From Planctomycetota bacterium (GTDB lineage Bacteria > Planctomycetota > UBA1135 > GCA-002686595), in contig JANQEJ010000218.1 of the NCBI GenBank assembly GCA_028278425.1, positions 1-32,886 of the forward strand: a DNA stretch of 32,886 nucleotides, in the 5' to 3' direction. The notes beneath the pieces were generated by a model that was not told where the DNA came from, searched no databases, and saw only the letters and a program-made list of their open reading frames with translations. Positions 14,958 to 23,102 of this stretch are shown one piece after another (the stretch's first letter is position 1; every line of letters begins with the position of its first letter). The position numbers and the translations under genes were made by a program.

Positions 14958-16232
14958 ATGCGCATCGCACCCATCTTCGCGTCCCTCCTCGCCGTCCCGC
15001 TCTCGCTCGCTACCGCGGCCGCAGGTTCGCAGGAGAGCTCCAACGACATCCCGCTGAACAACAACGGCGACACCGTCAACTTCTTCAGCGATCCCAGCGT
15101 CGGGTTCCCGGTCGGCACGGTCCCGCCGGACATCAACGGCGACCTCTTCTGGCGCGTCCTGCCCGGCCCGCAGGTGATGGCCCAGGAGACGGCGGGGGGC
15201 TCGGTCATGGAGATCAGGGGCTACTACGAGTCGCTCTTCGACACGTACTGGGGCACGTGCAGCGGCTCGTCGGCGCCCGACTTCTACGACCGCTCCCACG
15301 GTCCGGCCCTGCCGTCCACGAGCACGCCGGGCCTCTTCGAGCCCGCGTTCTTCCAGCTCGGCTGGACCAGCGAGGTGCTGATCTCGATCGGCAACTCGGG
15401 TTTCGGTCCCGGCCCGTGCTGCTCCTTTCCCTCGTTGTGCTCGCCGCCCGGCGGCACCTGCCCGCCGTCGGGGTTCGTCAACGGCTACCTCGTCGAGATC
15501 GAGTTCGTCACCGGGGTGGCTCCGCCGATGCTCGTCCCGGCCGACGGGACCTCCGCGTCGGACTCGGCGGTGGCGTGGTTCGTCCAGGGCGGGATGACCG
15601 CGACCGGCGGCGGGTGCGGCCTCGGCGACTACGGGCTCCAGGACGTTCACTCCACCGACGAGACGCAGGCGGACGTGACGGGCACCGGCATCTCGCCGTA
15701 CTCCGGCTTCCAGCTCGCGGGCTCGGGGCCGATCGCCGACGCGGTGACGTCGATGGCGGAGCCGTACCCGACGTTCCGCGACCCGGTGCTCAACGTCGTC
15801 GCCGACACCGGGACGGGTCTCGGCGTCGAGGTCGGCAACAACGGCGGCGGCGCGACGAACGGTCTCAACCTCGCGGTCGGCGCCGGCAACGCGACGCTGG
15901 GCGTCGAGCTGCGGAGCATCGCGCACAACCTGACGACGAACTTCGCGATCGTGGGCTCGTCGCTGACGCCGCTCGCGACCGGCGTCCCCGCCTTCGGCAC
16001 GTCCATCCTGATCCAGCCCGACGCGCTCACGAACGCGACCTCGTCGATCTGGCAGGGCTCGGTCAACGCGACGGTCTTCGTCTTCACCAGCGAGGCGGCC
16101 TTCACGGGAGTCCAGCTCCCGGTGCCGGCTTCGTCGGCCGGCTCCACGATCTATTCGCAGGGCCTCGTGTTCGACCTGGCGGCGCTCACCGCCGCCAGCA
16201 CCAACCGCGTCGCGACGCGCTTGCTGCCTTAG
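14958..16232 (+). CDS. Secreted protein of unknown function
   Basis: 424 aa with a Sec signal peptide (MRIAPIFASLLAVPLSLATAAAGSQ). The mature protein is rich in Gly, Ser, Thr and Asn, has Cys pairs (GPGPCCSFPSLCSPPGGTC) suggesting disulfides, and is predicted mostly beta. The ATG follows AAGGAGG by six bases, a strong ribosome binding site. No domain is recognised; the style matches the other exported proteins of the window, but it lacks clear FG-GAP loops. The stop overlaps the stop of the convergent metallopeptidase gene by four bases. Confidence 0.75.
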   Translation: MRIAPIFASLLAVPLSLATAAAGSQESSNDIPLNNNGDTVNFFSDPSVGFPVGTVPPDINGDLFWRVLPGPQVMAQETAGGSVMEIRGYYESLFDTYWGTCSGSSAPDFYDRSHGPALPSTSTPGLFEPAFFQLGWTSEVLISIGNSGFGPGPCCSFPSLCSPPGGTCPPSGFVNGYLVEIEFVTGVAPPMLVPADGTSASDSAVAWFVQGGMTATGGGCGLGDYGLQDVHSTDETQADVTGTGISPYSGFQLAGSGPIADAVTSMAEPYPTFRDPVLNVVADTGTGLGVEVGNNGGGATNGLNLAVGAGNATLGVELRSIAHNLTTNFAIVGSSLTPLATGVPAFGTSILIQPDALTNATSSIWQGSVNATVFVFTSEAAFTGVQLPVPASSAGSTIYSQGLVFDLAALTAASTNRVATRLLP

Positions 16233-17536
16233 AGCTCGACCGTCAGGCGGCGCGCCGCCGCGTCTTCCTCCACGCGAGCTCCGCGGAAGCTCGACGTCAC
16301 GCCGTCGGCGGTCAGCTCGAGCTTGCCGTCGCTCTCCTCGACGACGGGCTTCGCGGGAAGGCCGGTCACCAGAACGGTCGAGACGCCCTGGAAGAGCGGG
16401 TGGTCGCCCGCCGCGGTGCTCAGCGCGGAGCGGTCGAGCACCTCCAGCGTCCCGCGCCGGTCGCCGAATTTCACCCAGCGGGTGTGAAGCACCTCGCCCC
16501 GCCCGACGAGGCTCATGTTCCACGGATCGAAGTTGTTCGGGAAGAGCGGTGCTTTGGTCGAGGCCCGCCACTCGACGCTCCAGCCGTCGGTCTCGAGGAA
16601 GGCGCGGCGCCGCGTCTCGCGCTCACGCTCGACGTTGCCGGCGTCGATTTCGGCCTGCCGGCGGATCTCCGCCTCGCGCGGCAGCGTTGCTTTCCGCGGG
16701 AACTGGCGGAGCTGGCCGCGCAGGTATTGGTCCAGGGAGAGCACGGCTCCCCGGTCGACGGTGTCCTGCCAGCGGCCGACGCAGTGATCGAGAAGGAACG
16801 CCAGCGCGGCGCCCGAGCGGTAGCAGCGCGTGCGCACGTCCTCGGCGGAGAAGCCCTCGGCGGGAAGCTCCAGGTCGCGCCCCGTCTTCCCGATCGAGCG
16901 AAACTGGATGTACTGCGCCAGGCCCTCCTTCAGCTCCATGCCGCGCTCGTAGTCGGCGGCGGCCTTCGGCGCCTTGGCGAGCCGCTTCTCGCGATACTTG
17001 CACGCCAGGAGCGCGAACGCCTTGCGGTCGGTGCCGTTCTCGGTCTCGAAGGCCATCCGCATGGCTTCCGTCTCGAGCCGCCGGAGCGCCAGGAGCTCTG
17101 CGTCCGCGACGGGATAGAGCAGGAGGTCCAGCTCGTTCCCCGTCCAATCCGGATGGTGCTCGCCCTGCCACACGTGAAACGCCTCGTGCAGCGCGAGCGC
17201 CGCGAGCTCGTCCGCCGGTCGGTCGCCTTGAACGTCCGCGGTGGCGGTCATCACGCCGGCCAGCTCCGTCGTCGAGTTCGCGCGCGCCTCGGCGTGCCGG
17301 CCGTCGAAGCGACGCACGTTATCGTGACCGTCAACCGCTTCGAACTCCGCCGGCGGATTCGGATGGTGGACGAGCCACGTCGCGTCCCCGTCGAAGAGGA
17401 GCAACGGCGTCGCGCTCCCGTCGAAGCCGGGCCATACCGGAGCTTTCGCGATCCGGTCGTACGCGCGCACGACGTCGAACACGTCGCCGCCGGCCGCGAC
17501 GGAGGCGACGATCGTCAGAAGCACTTGCATGCGCAC
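16229..17536 (-). CDS. Exported zinc metallopeptidase-like protein (HEAFH)
   Basis: About 435 aa with a short N-terminal hydrophobic signal (MQVLLTIVASVAAG). The zinc-binding motif HEAFH is at residues 117-121, in the frame ALALHEAFHVWQGEHH. A candidate third ligand is E204 in LKEGLAQYIQF, about 83 residues later, within a second conserved-looking helix. This HExxH plus Glu layout is that of gluzincin-type peptidases. The C-terminal 130 residues are beta-rich and may be an accessory domain. The start is GTG at 17536 or ATG at 17530; the latter leaves the signal intact. I do not recognise the family, so peptidase activity is inferred from the motif. It is divergent from the 14-motif VCBS protein. 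Confidence 0.75.
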   Translation of the reverse strand: MRMQVLLTIVASVAAGGDVFDVVRAYDRIAKAPVWPGFDGSATPLLLFDGDATWLVHHPNPPAEFEAVDGHDNVRRFDGRHAEARANSTTELAGVMTATADVQGDRPADELAALALHEAFHVWQGEHHPDWTGNELDLLLYPVADAELLALRRLETEAMRMAFETENGTDRKAFALLACKYREKRLAKAPKAAADYERGMELKEGLAQYIQFRSIGKTGRDLELPAEGFSAEDVRTRCYRSGAALAFLLDHCVGRWQDTVDRGAVLSLDQYLRGQLRQFPRKATLPREAEIRRQAEIDAGNVERERETRRRAFLETDGWSVEWRASTKAPLFPNNFDPWNMSLVGRGEVLHTRWVKFGDRRGTLEVLDRSALSTAAGDHPLFQGVSTVLVTGLPAKPVVEESDGKLELTADGVTSSFRGARVEEDAAARRLTVEL

Positions 17537-17559
17537 ACGTTACCACCCGGCGCAGCCGC

Positions 17560-17575
17560 CGTGCGCGATCGCACG
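17560..17575. repeat. Palindromic site between divergent genes
   Basis: CGTGCG and CGCACG flank CGAT, which makes a 16-bp perfect palindrome in the 131-bp region between the metallopeptidase and VCBS-protein starts. It has the size and symmetry of a dimeric repressor site, but GC-rich palindromes of this length also arise by chance. Confidence 0.35.
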
Positions 17576-17667
17576 CCGGGACCGCGCGCCAACGCGCAAC
17601 GGCGGGCCGCCGCGCCGGCGTCGATAGTTCCCCCCGCCCCGGCGAGCGGCCGTAGCATGGGTGAACC

Positions 17668-20136
17668 ATGAAGAAGCGTATCCCCCTTGCCTTGCTCGCG
17701 GTCGCTTGCACGCCCTGCGGCCACGCCTTCGCCCAGGCCACCGAGTTCCGCGCGCTGCGCGAGATGCTCCCGCCGCGCGAGGACGACACGAACGCCATCG
17801 CGCTCGAGGACCTCGACGGCGACGGGGATCTCGACATCTACACCGGTTCCGAGAAGCGCTGCCGCGTGTTCCTGTACGAGGACAAGTCGGGCTACGAGGA
17901 GCTGCCCGGCGCGATCGCGCTCATCCCCAGCGGTTTCACGCAGGACGTCGCGCTGGCGGATCTCGACGGGGACGGCGATCTCGACGCGTTCCACGCGCAG
18001 CAGTTCCTCTTCTCCGGCTCGGTCCACCGCGGAAACGGAACGGGGACGTTCGTCTACGACCCCGCCTCGCTGCCGTCGTTCGTCGGATCCACGATCAACG
18101 TCACCGTCGCGGACCCCGACATGGACGGCGACCTCGACGTGGCGGCGTCCATCGACGTCACCGGCGATCTCCTGTTCCTCAATGACGGCGCCGGCTTCTT
18201 CACCGACGTTCCCTTCGGGCCGGCGTTCTTCCCCTTCGTGTACGAGATCGCGTTCGGAGACGTGGACACCGACGGGGACCTGGACGCGGTGGTGGCGACG
18301 AGCACCAGCGCCGAGCTCCTGCTTCACGACGGGGCGCTGGGCTTCACGCCGGTCCCCGGCGCCTTCGCCGCCGCGGGACCGGAGCCGCGGACGGTGGCGC
18401 TGGCCGACCTCGACACGGACGGCGACCTGGACGTGGCCTTCGGCCAGGACGACACGGTGGACGACCTCTTCGGGGGGGACGGCCTCGGCGGTTTCACGCC
18501 GGCGCCGGGACTCCCCCCGATCGCCGCCAAGACGAGCGCGCTCATCGCGGTCGACATCGACAACGACCTCGACGTGGATCTCGTCGGCTCGACCGGCCTC
18601 GACAGCCAACCCGACCTCCTCTACCGCAACGAGGGCCTCCTCGTGTTCTCCGACAAGTCGTCGCAGCTCAAGACGCCGGGGCGTTGGGGACTCTCGCTCG
18701 CGGCCGGCGACCTGGACGCGGACGGCGACGTCGACCTCGTGTTCGGCGACAACGGGGCGGATCGGGTGCTCCTTCAGAACGGCGCGCACGAGTTCCACGA
18801 CGTCACCGACGCCAGCGCCGACGGGATGCTCGTCACCTGGGTGGCGCTCGGCGACGTAGAGCAGGACGGCTTCGCCGACGCGCTCATCTTCGATCTCGAC
18901 GGCGTGCGCCTGCTGAGGAACGGGGGCTCGGGCGAGCTTGCGGCCGACCCGTCCGCGGTGCCGCCGTTCACCGCGCTCTATCCGCGCCGGCCGTCCTTCG
19001 GCGACCTCGACGGCGACGGGGACGAGGACTTCTTCGTCCCCTTCTACGAGGATCAGGACCGGGTGTACGACAACGACGGGACCGGCGTCTTCGCGTGGGA
19101 CTCGGCCGCCACGGTGGCCGCTCTCTTCGAGACGCAGGACCTGGAGCTCGGCGACATGGACGGCGACGGCGATCTCGACGCGTTCGGCGCGCTCACGTCG
19201 GACCCCGACCGGCTCTACCGCAACGACGGAGCGGGCAACTTCGGCGACGAGATCGCGAACGCGAACGCGCACACGTCGGTCGCGGTGCTCTTCGACGCCG
19301 ACCTGGACGGCGACCTCGACGTCTTCTGCGGGCGCACCAGCACCTTCACCGACGTGCTGTTCGCGAACGACGGCACGGGGACGCTGCAACTCGCGGCGAC
19401 CTGTGCGACCGAGACGTATCGCGACGGCATCCCGCTCGACATCGAGAACGACGGCGATTCCGACCTCCTTCTGGGTGGCGTGGGTGGCAGTCACCTCTAC
19501 CGCAACGACGGCGGCGTGCTGACCGACGTCAGCGCGACGCTGCCGTCCGAGCTGACGGTGCCGACCTCCTACGCGGCCGTCGACGTCGAGCCGGACGGCG
19601 ACGTGGACGTTCTGGCGACGCTCGGCATCTTCGAAGCGCCGAACCGCCTGCTCCGGAACGACGGCACCGGCCTCTTCGTCGAAGATCCCTTCGGGCTCGG
19701 AGACCTGCCGGCGTCGACCCGGGACCTCGCCGTGGCCGACCTCGACCTCGACGGCGATCCGGACGTGTGCCTCGCGAACCCGGAGGGGCTGCGGATCCTG
19801 TACGGCCTCGACCGCCAGCTCGCGCGCGGGGCGGTGCCGCGCATCGCGAAACCGCTCGAGCTCGACCTGTTCGGTCCCGCGAACGAGCCCTGGGTCCTCG
19901 GCTACTCGCCCCAGACGGCGCGGATCGACCTGGGGGCGTTCGGGATCCTGTTCCTCGAGCCGAACGGGATCGCGGTGCTCGCCACCGGACTCCTCGGCGG
20001 CGCGGGCGAGGCCGACTTCCTCCTGCCCGTGCCCGCCGACGCCACGCTCGTCGGGCTGCGGGTGCCCACGCAGGCGGTCGTCGGCAGCCAGCCCAAGTTG
20101 ACGAACCTCGAGCTCCTGCTGCCCGTGGCCCTGTGA
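17668..20136 (+). CDS. Secreted VCBS/FG-GAP protein with 14 calcium-type motifs
   Basis: 822 aa, with signal peptide MKKRIPLALLAVACTPCGHA. Fourteen Asp-rich loops recur every 45-55 residues from about residue 45 to 710, most close to DLDGDGDLD (for example DLDGDGDLDIYTG, DVDTDGDLDAVVA, DLDADGDVDLVFG, DMDGDGDLDAFGA, DLDLDGDPDVCLA). Fourteen blades fit two seven-bladed propellers in series. The last 110 residues form a different module ending PKLTNLELLLPVAL, like the ends of other exported proteins here. The six loops that depart from consensus (such as DVEQDGFADALIF) keep most acidic positions. Calcium binding and extracellular location are well supported by family; the ligand is unknown. The ribosome binding site is weak (GGGTGA). 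Confidence 0.85.
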   Translation: MKKRIPLALLAVACTPCGHAFAQATEFRALREMLPPREDDTNAIALEDLDGDGDLDIYTGSEKRCRVFLYEDKSGYEELPGAIALIPSGFTQDVALADLDGDGDLDAFHAQQFLFSGSVHRGNGTGTFVYDPASLPSFVGSTINVTVADPDMDGDLDVAASIDVTGDLLFLNDGAGFFTDVPFGPAFFPFVYEIAFGDVDTDGDLDAVVATSTSAELLLHDGALGFTPVPGAFAAAGPEPRTVALADLDTDGDLDVAFGQDDTVDDLFGGDGLGGFTPAPGLPPIAAKTSALIAVDIDNDLDVDLVGSTGLDSQPDLLYRNEGLLVFSDKSSQLKTPGRWGLSLAAGDLDADGDVDLVFGDNGADRVLLQNGAHEFHDVTDASADGMLVTWVALGDVEQDGFADALIFDLDGVRLLRNGGSGELAADPSAVPPFTALYPRRPSFGDLDGDGDEDFFVPFYEDQDRVYDNDGTGVFAWDSAATVAALFETQDLELGDMDGDGDLDAFGALTSDPDRLYRNDGAGNFGDEIANANAHTSVAVLFDADLDGDLDVFCGRTSTFTDVLFANDGTGTLQLAATCATETYRDGIPLDIENDGDSDLLLGGVGGSHLYRNDGGVLTDVSATLPSELTVPTSYAAVDVEPDGDVDVLATLGIFEAPNRLLRNDGTGLFVEDPFGLGDLPASTRDLAVADLDLDGDPDVCLANPEGLRILYGLDRQLARGAVPRIAKPLELDLFGPANEPWVLGYSPQTARIDLGAFGILFLEPNGIAVLATGLLGGAGEADFLLPVPADATLVGLRVPTQAVVGSQPKLTNLELLLPVAL

Positions 20137-20211
20137 CGCGACGGAGGCCGGCGCTCGTCGGGGCGAGGCTCACGAGCTCGGAGCTTCTGACCGCGACGAC
20201 GCTGTAGCGCG

Positions 20212-21150
20212 CTACCCCTCCGCGCGGACCTTCTTGACCGCCTCGGTCAGCGCCGGCACGACCTCGAACGCGTCGCCGACGATGCCGTAGTCGGCCACCT
20301 TGAAGATCGGCGCGTCCGCGTCCTTGTTGATCGCGACGATGACCTTCGAGGTCTTCATGCCGGCGAGGTGCTGGATCGCGCCGGAGATGCCGACGGCGAC
20401 GTAGAGTTGCGGCGCCACGGTCTTGCCGGTCTGGCCGACCTGCTCGGCGTGGGGGCGCCAGCCGGCGTCGACCACCGCGCGGCTCGCGCCGACGGCGGCG
20501 TTGCCGAAGGCGGCGGCGAGCTCCTCGACGATGCCGAAGTTGTCCGCCTCCTTGAGGCCGCGGCCGCCGGAGACGACGACCGGAGCTTCGCCGACGTCGA
20601 GCTTGCCGCCTTCCTTCGCCTCGAGGGCGGACATCACGGTCTTGCCGGCGCTGGCCGGGCGTTCGGCGGGCGCGCCGCCGCCCGGGACGTCGGCGGGCTC
20701 GAAGACGTTGCGGCGCAGGGTGGCGCAGAGAACGGGCGCAGTGCACCGCAGCGTGGCGATCATCTTGCCGGCGAGCCACGGCCGGACGATCGCGTACGCG
20801 TCGCCGTCGGCCCGGATACCGGTGCAGTCGGTGAAGACCGTGCTGTCGAGCATCGCGGCGACGCGCGGCGCGACGTCCTTGCCGGTCGACGTGGCCGAGG
20901 CGAGGAAGGCCTTGGCGTCGTTCTCCTTGACGACGGCGGCGAGGTCGGCGGCGAGGCCGTCCGGGCTGAACGCGTCTCCGGTCAGGACGACCGGAGCGCC
21001 GCCGAGCGCCGCGGCGGCCTCGGACGCGCCGGCGCCGGAGAGGACGGGGACGACGTTGTCGCTGACGGTGCGGGCGGCGCCGAGGGCCTCGAGGCTCGCG
21101 CGCTTGATCCCCGACTCCTGGTGCTCGACGTAGACGACGATGGCGGACAT
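20212..21150 (-). CDS. etfA: Electron transfer flavoprotein alpha subunit
   Basis: The 312-aa protein pairs with EtfB to carry electrons from acyl-CoA and other flavin dehydrogenases to the membrane quinone pool through ETF-quinone oxidoreductase. The C-terminal FAD-binding domain is clear: [60 protein letters not shown] and [19 protein letters not shown]. The N-terminal domain is shorter and more variable, as usual. AGGAGAA precedes the ATG. The start lies 10 nt after the etfB stop, so both subunits come from one transcript. Confidence 0.95.
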   Translation of the reverse strand: MSAIVVYVEHQESGIKRASLEALGAARTVSDNVVPVLSGAGASEAAAALGGAPVVLTGDAFSPDGLAADLAAVVKENDAKAFLASATSTGKDVAPRVAAMLDSTVFTDCTGIRADGDAYAIVRPWLAGKMIATLRCTAPVLCATLRRNVFEPADVPGGGAPAERPASAGKTVMSALEAKEGGKLDVGEAPVVVSGGRGLKEADNFGIVEELAAAFGNAAVGASRAVVDAGWRPHAEQVGQTGKTVAPQLYVAVGISGAIQHLAGMKTSKVIVAINKDADAPIFKVADYGIVGDAFEVVPALTEAVKKVRAEG

Positions 21151-21160
21151 CTCGCTTCTC

Positions 21161-21913
21161 CTACAGGACTTTGGCTTCGTTGCGGAGCGCGTCGACCAGC
21201 GCCGGGACGGCGTCGGCGCCGGAGCCCACGATGCGGCCCTCGGGACGCGGCGGGGGGAGCTCGAGCCCGACCACCTCGGCCTGGTTGGGGACGTCGGGGC
21301 AGGGGACCTCCTCGAGCGGCTTCTTCTTCGCCGCCATGATCCCCTTGAGCCCGGCGTAGCGCGGCTCGTTCAGGTCCTTCTGGCAGGTGATCACCGCCGG
21401 CAGGTCGCAGGTGTAGACCTCGACGCCGCCCTCGGCCTCGCGCTTGACCGTGGCCTTGCCGCCGTCGACCTCGACCTCGGTCGCGTCGGTCACGCAGGCC
21501 CAGCCGAGCATCGCGGCGACCATCGGTCCGACCGCGGCGTTGTCGCGGTCCGTGGCGACCTTGCCGGTGAAGACGAGCTCGGCGCCGAGCTCCTTCACCT
21601 TGTCCGCGAGTGCGCGGGCGGTCGCGTGGCAGTCGCGGACGTTGGAGTTCTCGTCGGTGAGGATGATGCCCTTGTCGGCGCCCTTGGCGAGGCACTCGCG
21701 CACCTCCTTGGCCGCGGCGGACGGGCCGATCGTCAGCACCGTGACCTCGCCGCCGACCTTCTCCTTGGTGCGGATCGCCTCTTCGACCGCGATCTCGTCG
21801 TAGAAGGAGATCATGAACTCGACCCCGGTGGGGTCGATGCTCTTGCCGTCGGCGGCGACCTTGGGCTGAAGCGTCGTCACCGGGACGCGCTTCACGCATG
21901 CGACGATGTTCAT
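21161..21913 (-). CDS. etfB: Electron transfer flavoprotein beta subunit
   Basis: 250 aa, the usual length. The N-terminus MNIVACVKRVPVT and the segment IDPTGVEFMISFYDEIAVEEAIR are typical of EtfB, as is the AMP-binding region with TDRDNAAVGPMVAAMLGW. It forms the ETF heterodimer with EtfA, encoded just downstream. A GGGAG site is placed eight bases before the ATG. It starts 33 nt after the lptB stop, so the three genes may be one transcript although their functions differ. Confidence 0.95.
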   Translation of the reverse strand: MNIVACVKRVPVTTLQPKVAADGKSIDPTGVEFMISFYDEIAVEEAIRTKEKVGGEVTVLTIGPSAAAKEVRECLAKGADKGIILTDENSNVRDCHATARALADKVKELGAELVFTGKVATDRDNAAVGPMVAAMLGWACVTDATEVEVDGGKATVKREAEGGVEVYTCDLPAVITCQKDLNEPRYAGLKGIMAAKKKPLEEVPCPDVPNQAEVVGLELPPPRPEGRIVGSGADAVPALVDALRNEAKVL

Positions 21914-21946
21914 GGCGGTGACTCCCGGGAAAATGGGGCGAAGAGC

Positions 21947-22756
21947 TTAGTCTTCGTCGCCGGGTTCGTCGAGATCGAGCAGGTGTTCCTCGTCCGCGGT
22001 GACGCCGCGGACGGCCGCCTCGAAGCTCTGTCCCAGGTAGACCTCGCGCACCTTCGGGTCGTTGACGAGCTGGTCCGCGGTGCCCTCCCGCAGGATCCGC
22101 CCCTGGTGGATGATGTAGGCGCGGTCGGTGGACTGAAGCGTCTCGCGGACGTTGTGGTCGGTGATCAGGATGCCGATGTTGCGCTGGCGCAGGCGGCGGA
22201 CCATCTCCTGGATCTCCTCGACCGCGATGGGATCCACGCCCGCGAAGGGCTCGTCGAGGAGGAGGATCGACGGATCGCTCGCCAGCGCCCGGCAGATCTC
22301 CAGCCGGCGCCGCTCGCCGCCGGAGAGGGTCTCGGCGTAGTCGTTCGCGAGCTGGGTGAGGTCGAGCTCCTCCAGGAGCTCGTCCGCCCGGGCCTGGCGG
22401 GCCTTGCGCTTCAGCGGCATCGCCTCGAGGACGGCGAGCAGGTTGTCGCGGACCTTCATGCGGCGGAAGATGCTCGGCTCCTGGGGCAGGTAGCCCATCC
22501 CCATCCGGGCGCGGCGGTACATCGGCAGCCGTGAGCACTCCTCGCCCCGCAGCCAGACGTGCCCCGCGTCCGGGGTCGTGAGGCCCACGGTCATCCGGAA
22601 GCTCGTGGTCTTGCCGGCTCCGTTGGGACCCAGGAGCCCCACGATCTCACCCGGCTCGACCGCGTAGTTGACCCCGTCCACGACGCGCCGGCGCCGGTAG
22701 GCCTTGACGAGGCCCTGGACCTCGAGCAGCGAGCCGGAAGACGCGGAGGCCGACAT
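21947..22756 (-). CDS. lptB: LptB-type LPS export ABC ATPase
   Basis: 269 aa from the ATG at 22756. It has the full ABC ATPase set: Walker A GPNGAGKT (43-50), signature LSGGERRRLEICRAL, Walker B ILLLDEPFAGVDP and the switch His in LITDHNVRE. The DHNVRETL segment and the Tyr/Ile-rich C-terminus (AYIIHQGRILREGTADQLV) are typical of LptB, which powers LPS extraction from the inner membrane with LptFG. The C-terminus is extended by about 20 acidic residues. This implies an outer membrane with LPS. The lptA, lptC and lptFG genes are not adjacent here. No clear ribosome binding site precedes the ATG; a longer frame upstream is open but not LptB-like. Confidence 0.92.
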   Translation of the reverse strand: MSASASSGSLLEVQGLVKAYRRRRVVDGVNYAVEPGEIVGLLGPNGAGKTTSFRMTVGLTTPDAGHVWLRGEECSRLPMYRRARMGMGYLPQEPSIFRRMKVRDNLLAVLEAMPLKRKARQARADELLEELDLTQLANDYAETLSGGERRRLEICRALASDPSILLLDEPFAGVDPIAVEEIQEMVRRLRQRNIGILITDHNVRETLQSTDRAYIIHQGRILREGTADQLVNDPKVREVYLGQSFEAAVRGVTADEEHLLDLDEPGDED

Positions 22757-23102
22757 GGCCGGAGAGTCTAGGAACGGGGGTCCACGGGCGCGGTCCCGAT
22801 TGTGGGCAATCTGTGGAAAGCAAATCCGTTCCGAATCTGGGAACGCCCCACCCGGTGGAGCGCGGAGGCGCCACGGCGCGCCCCAGTCCGCGAGCGAAAC
22901 CACTTGACCGCCTCCAAACCGCTTTTGGGCAAGGGGTTAGGGCCGGCAAATCGACGTCAAAGAGCCCTCGCGCGGCCACGTTGCGACGCGCGAGTTGCGT
23001 TTTTCTACGCCGGGTGGTGGACCGCCGAGGCGTCGGCGTGCAAGTCCCAACTGTGGAGAACGGCGAAGATCCGGCGCAGGTCCCGCGGGAGAGATCCGAC
23101 GC
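22757..23102. other. Intergenic region upstream of lptB, 346 bp
   Basis: This is the longest gap in the window; both flanking genes are on the minus strand. It must hold the lptB-etfBA promoter and any terminator of the rph-lepB group. A minus-strand TTGACG (22955-22960) is a good -35, but its only partner at acceptable distance is TAACCC (22934-22939, 15 nt), which is weak. TAGACT lies 13 nt from the lptB ATG without a -35. An inverted repeat is listed separately. No coding capacity beyond overlapping shadow frames was seen. Confidence 0.5.
22967..22994. repeat. 8-bp inverted repeat upstream of lptB
   Basis: CTCGCGCG (22967-22974) and CGCGCGAG (22987-22994) are perfect arms around a 12-nt loop. 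On the plus strand a five-T run follows at 23000-23004, the look of an intrinsic terminator, but no plus-strand gene ends here. On the minus strand it lies six bases upstream of the TTGACG hexamer, where an activator or repressor site would be. Confidence 0.4.

Noticed and set aside
15257..17671. Long plus-strand open frame across the secreted protein and metallopeptidase genes
   Set aside because: It crosses two genes with clear signal peptides and motifs in other frames and has no domain of its own.
17668..20136. Function as a Ca-dependent adhesin or enzyme
   Set aside because: The loops show calcium binding and a propeller fold only; no adhesion or catalytic motif supports a specific role.
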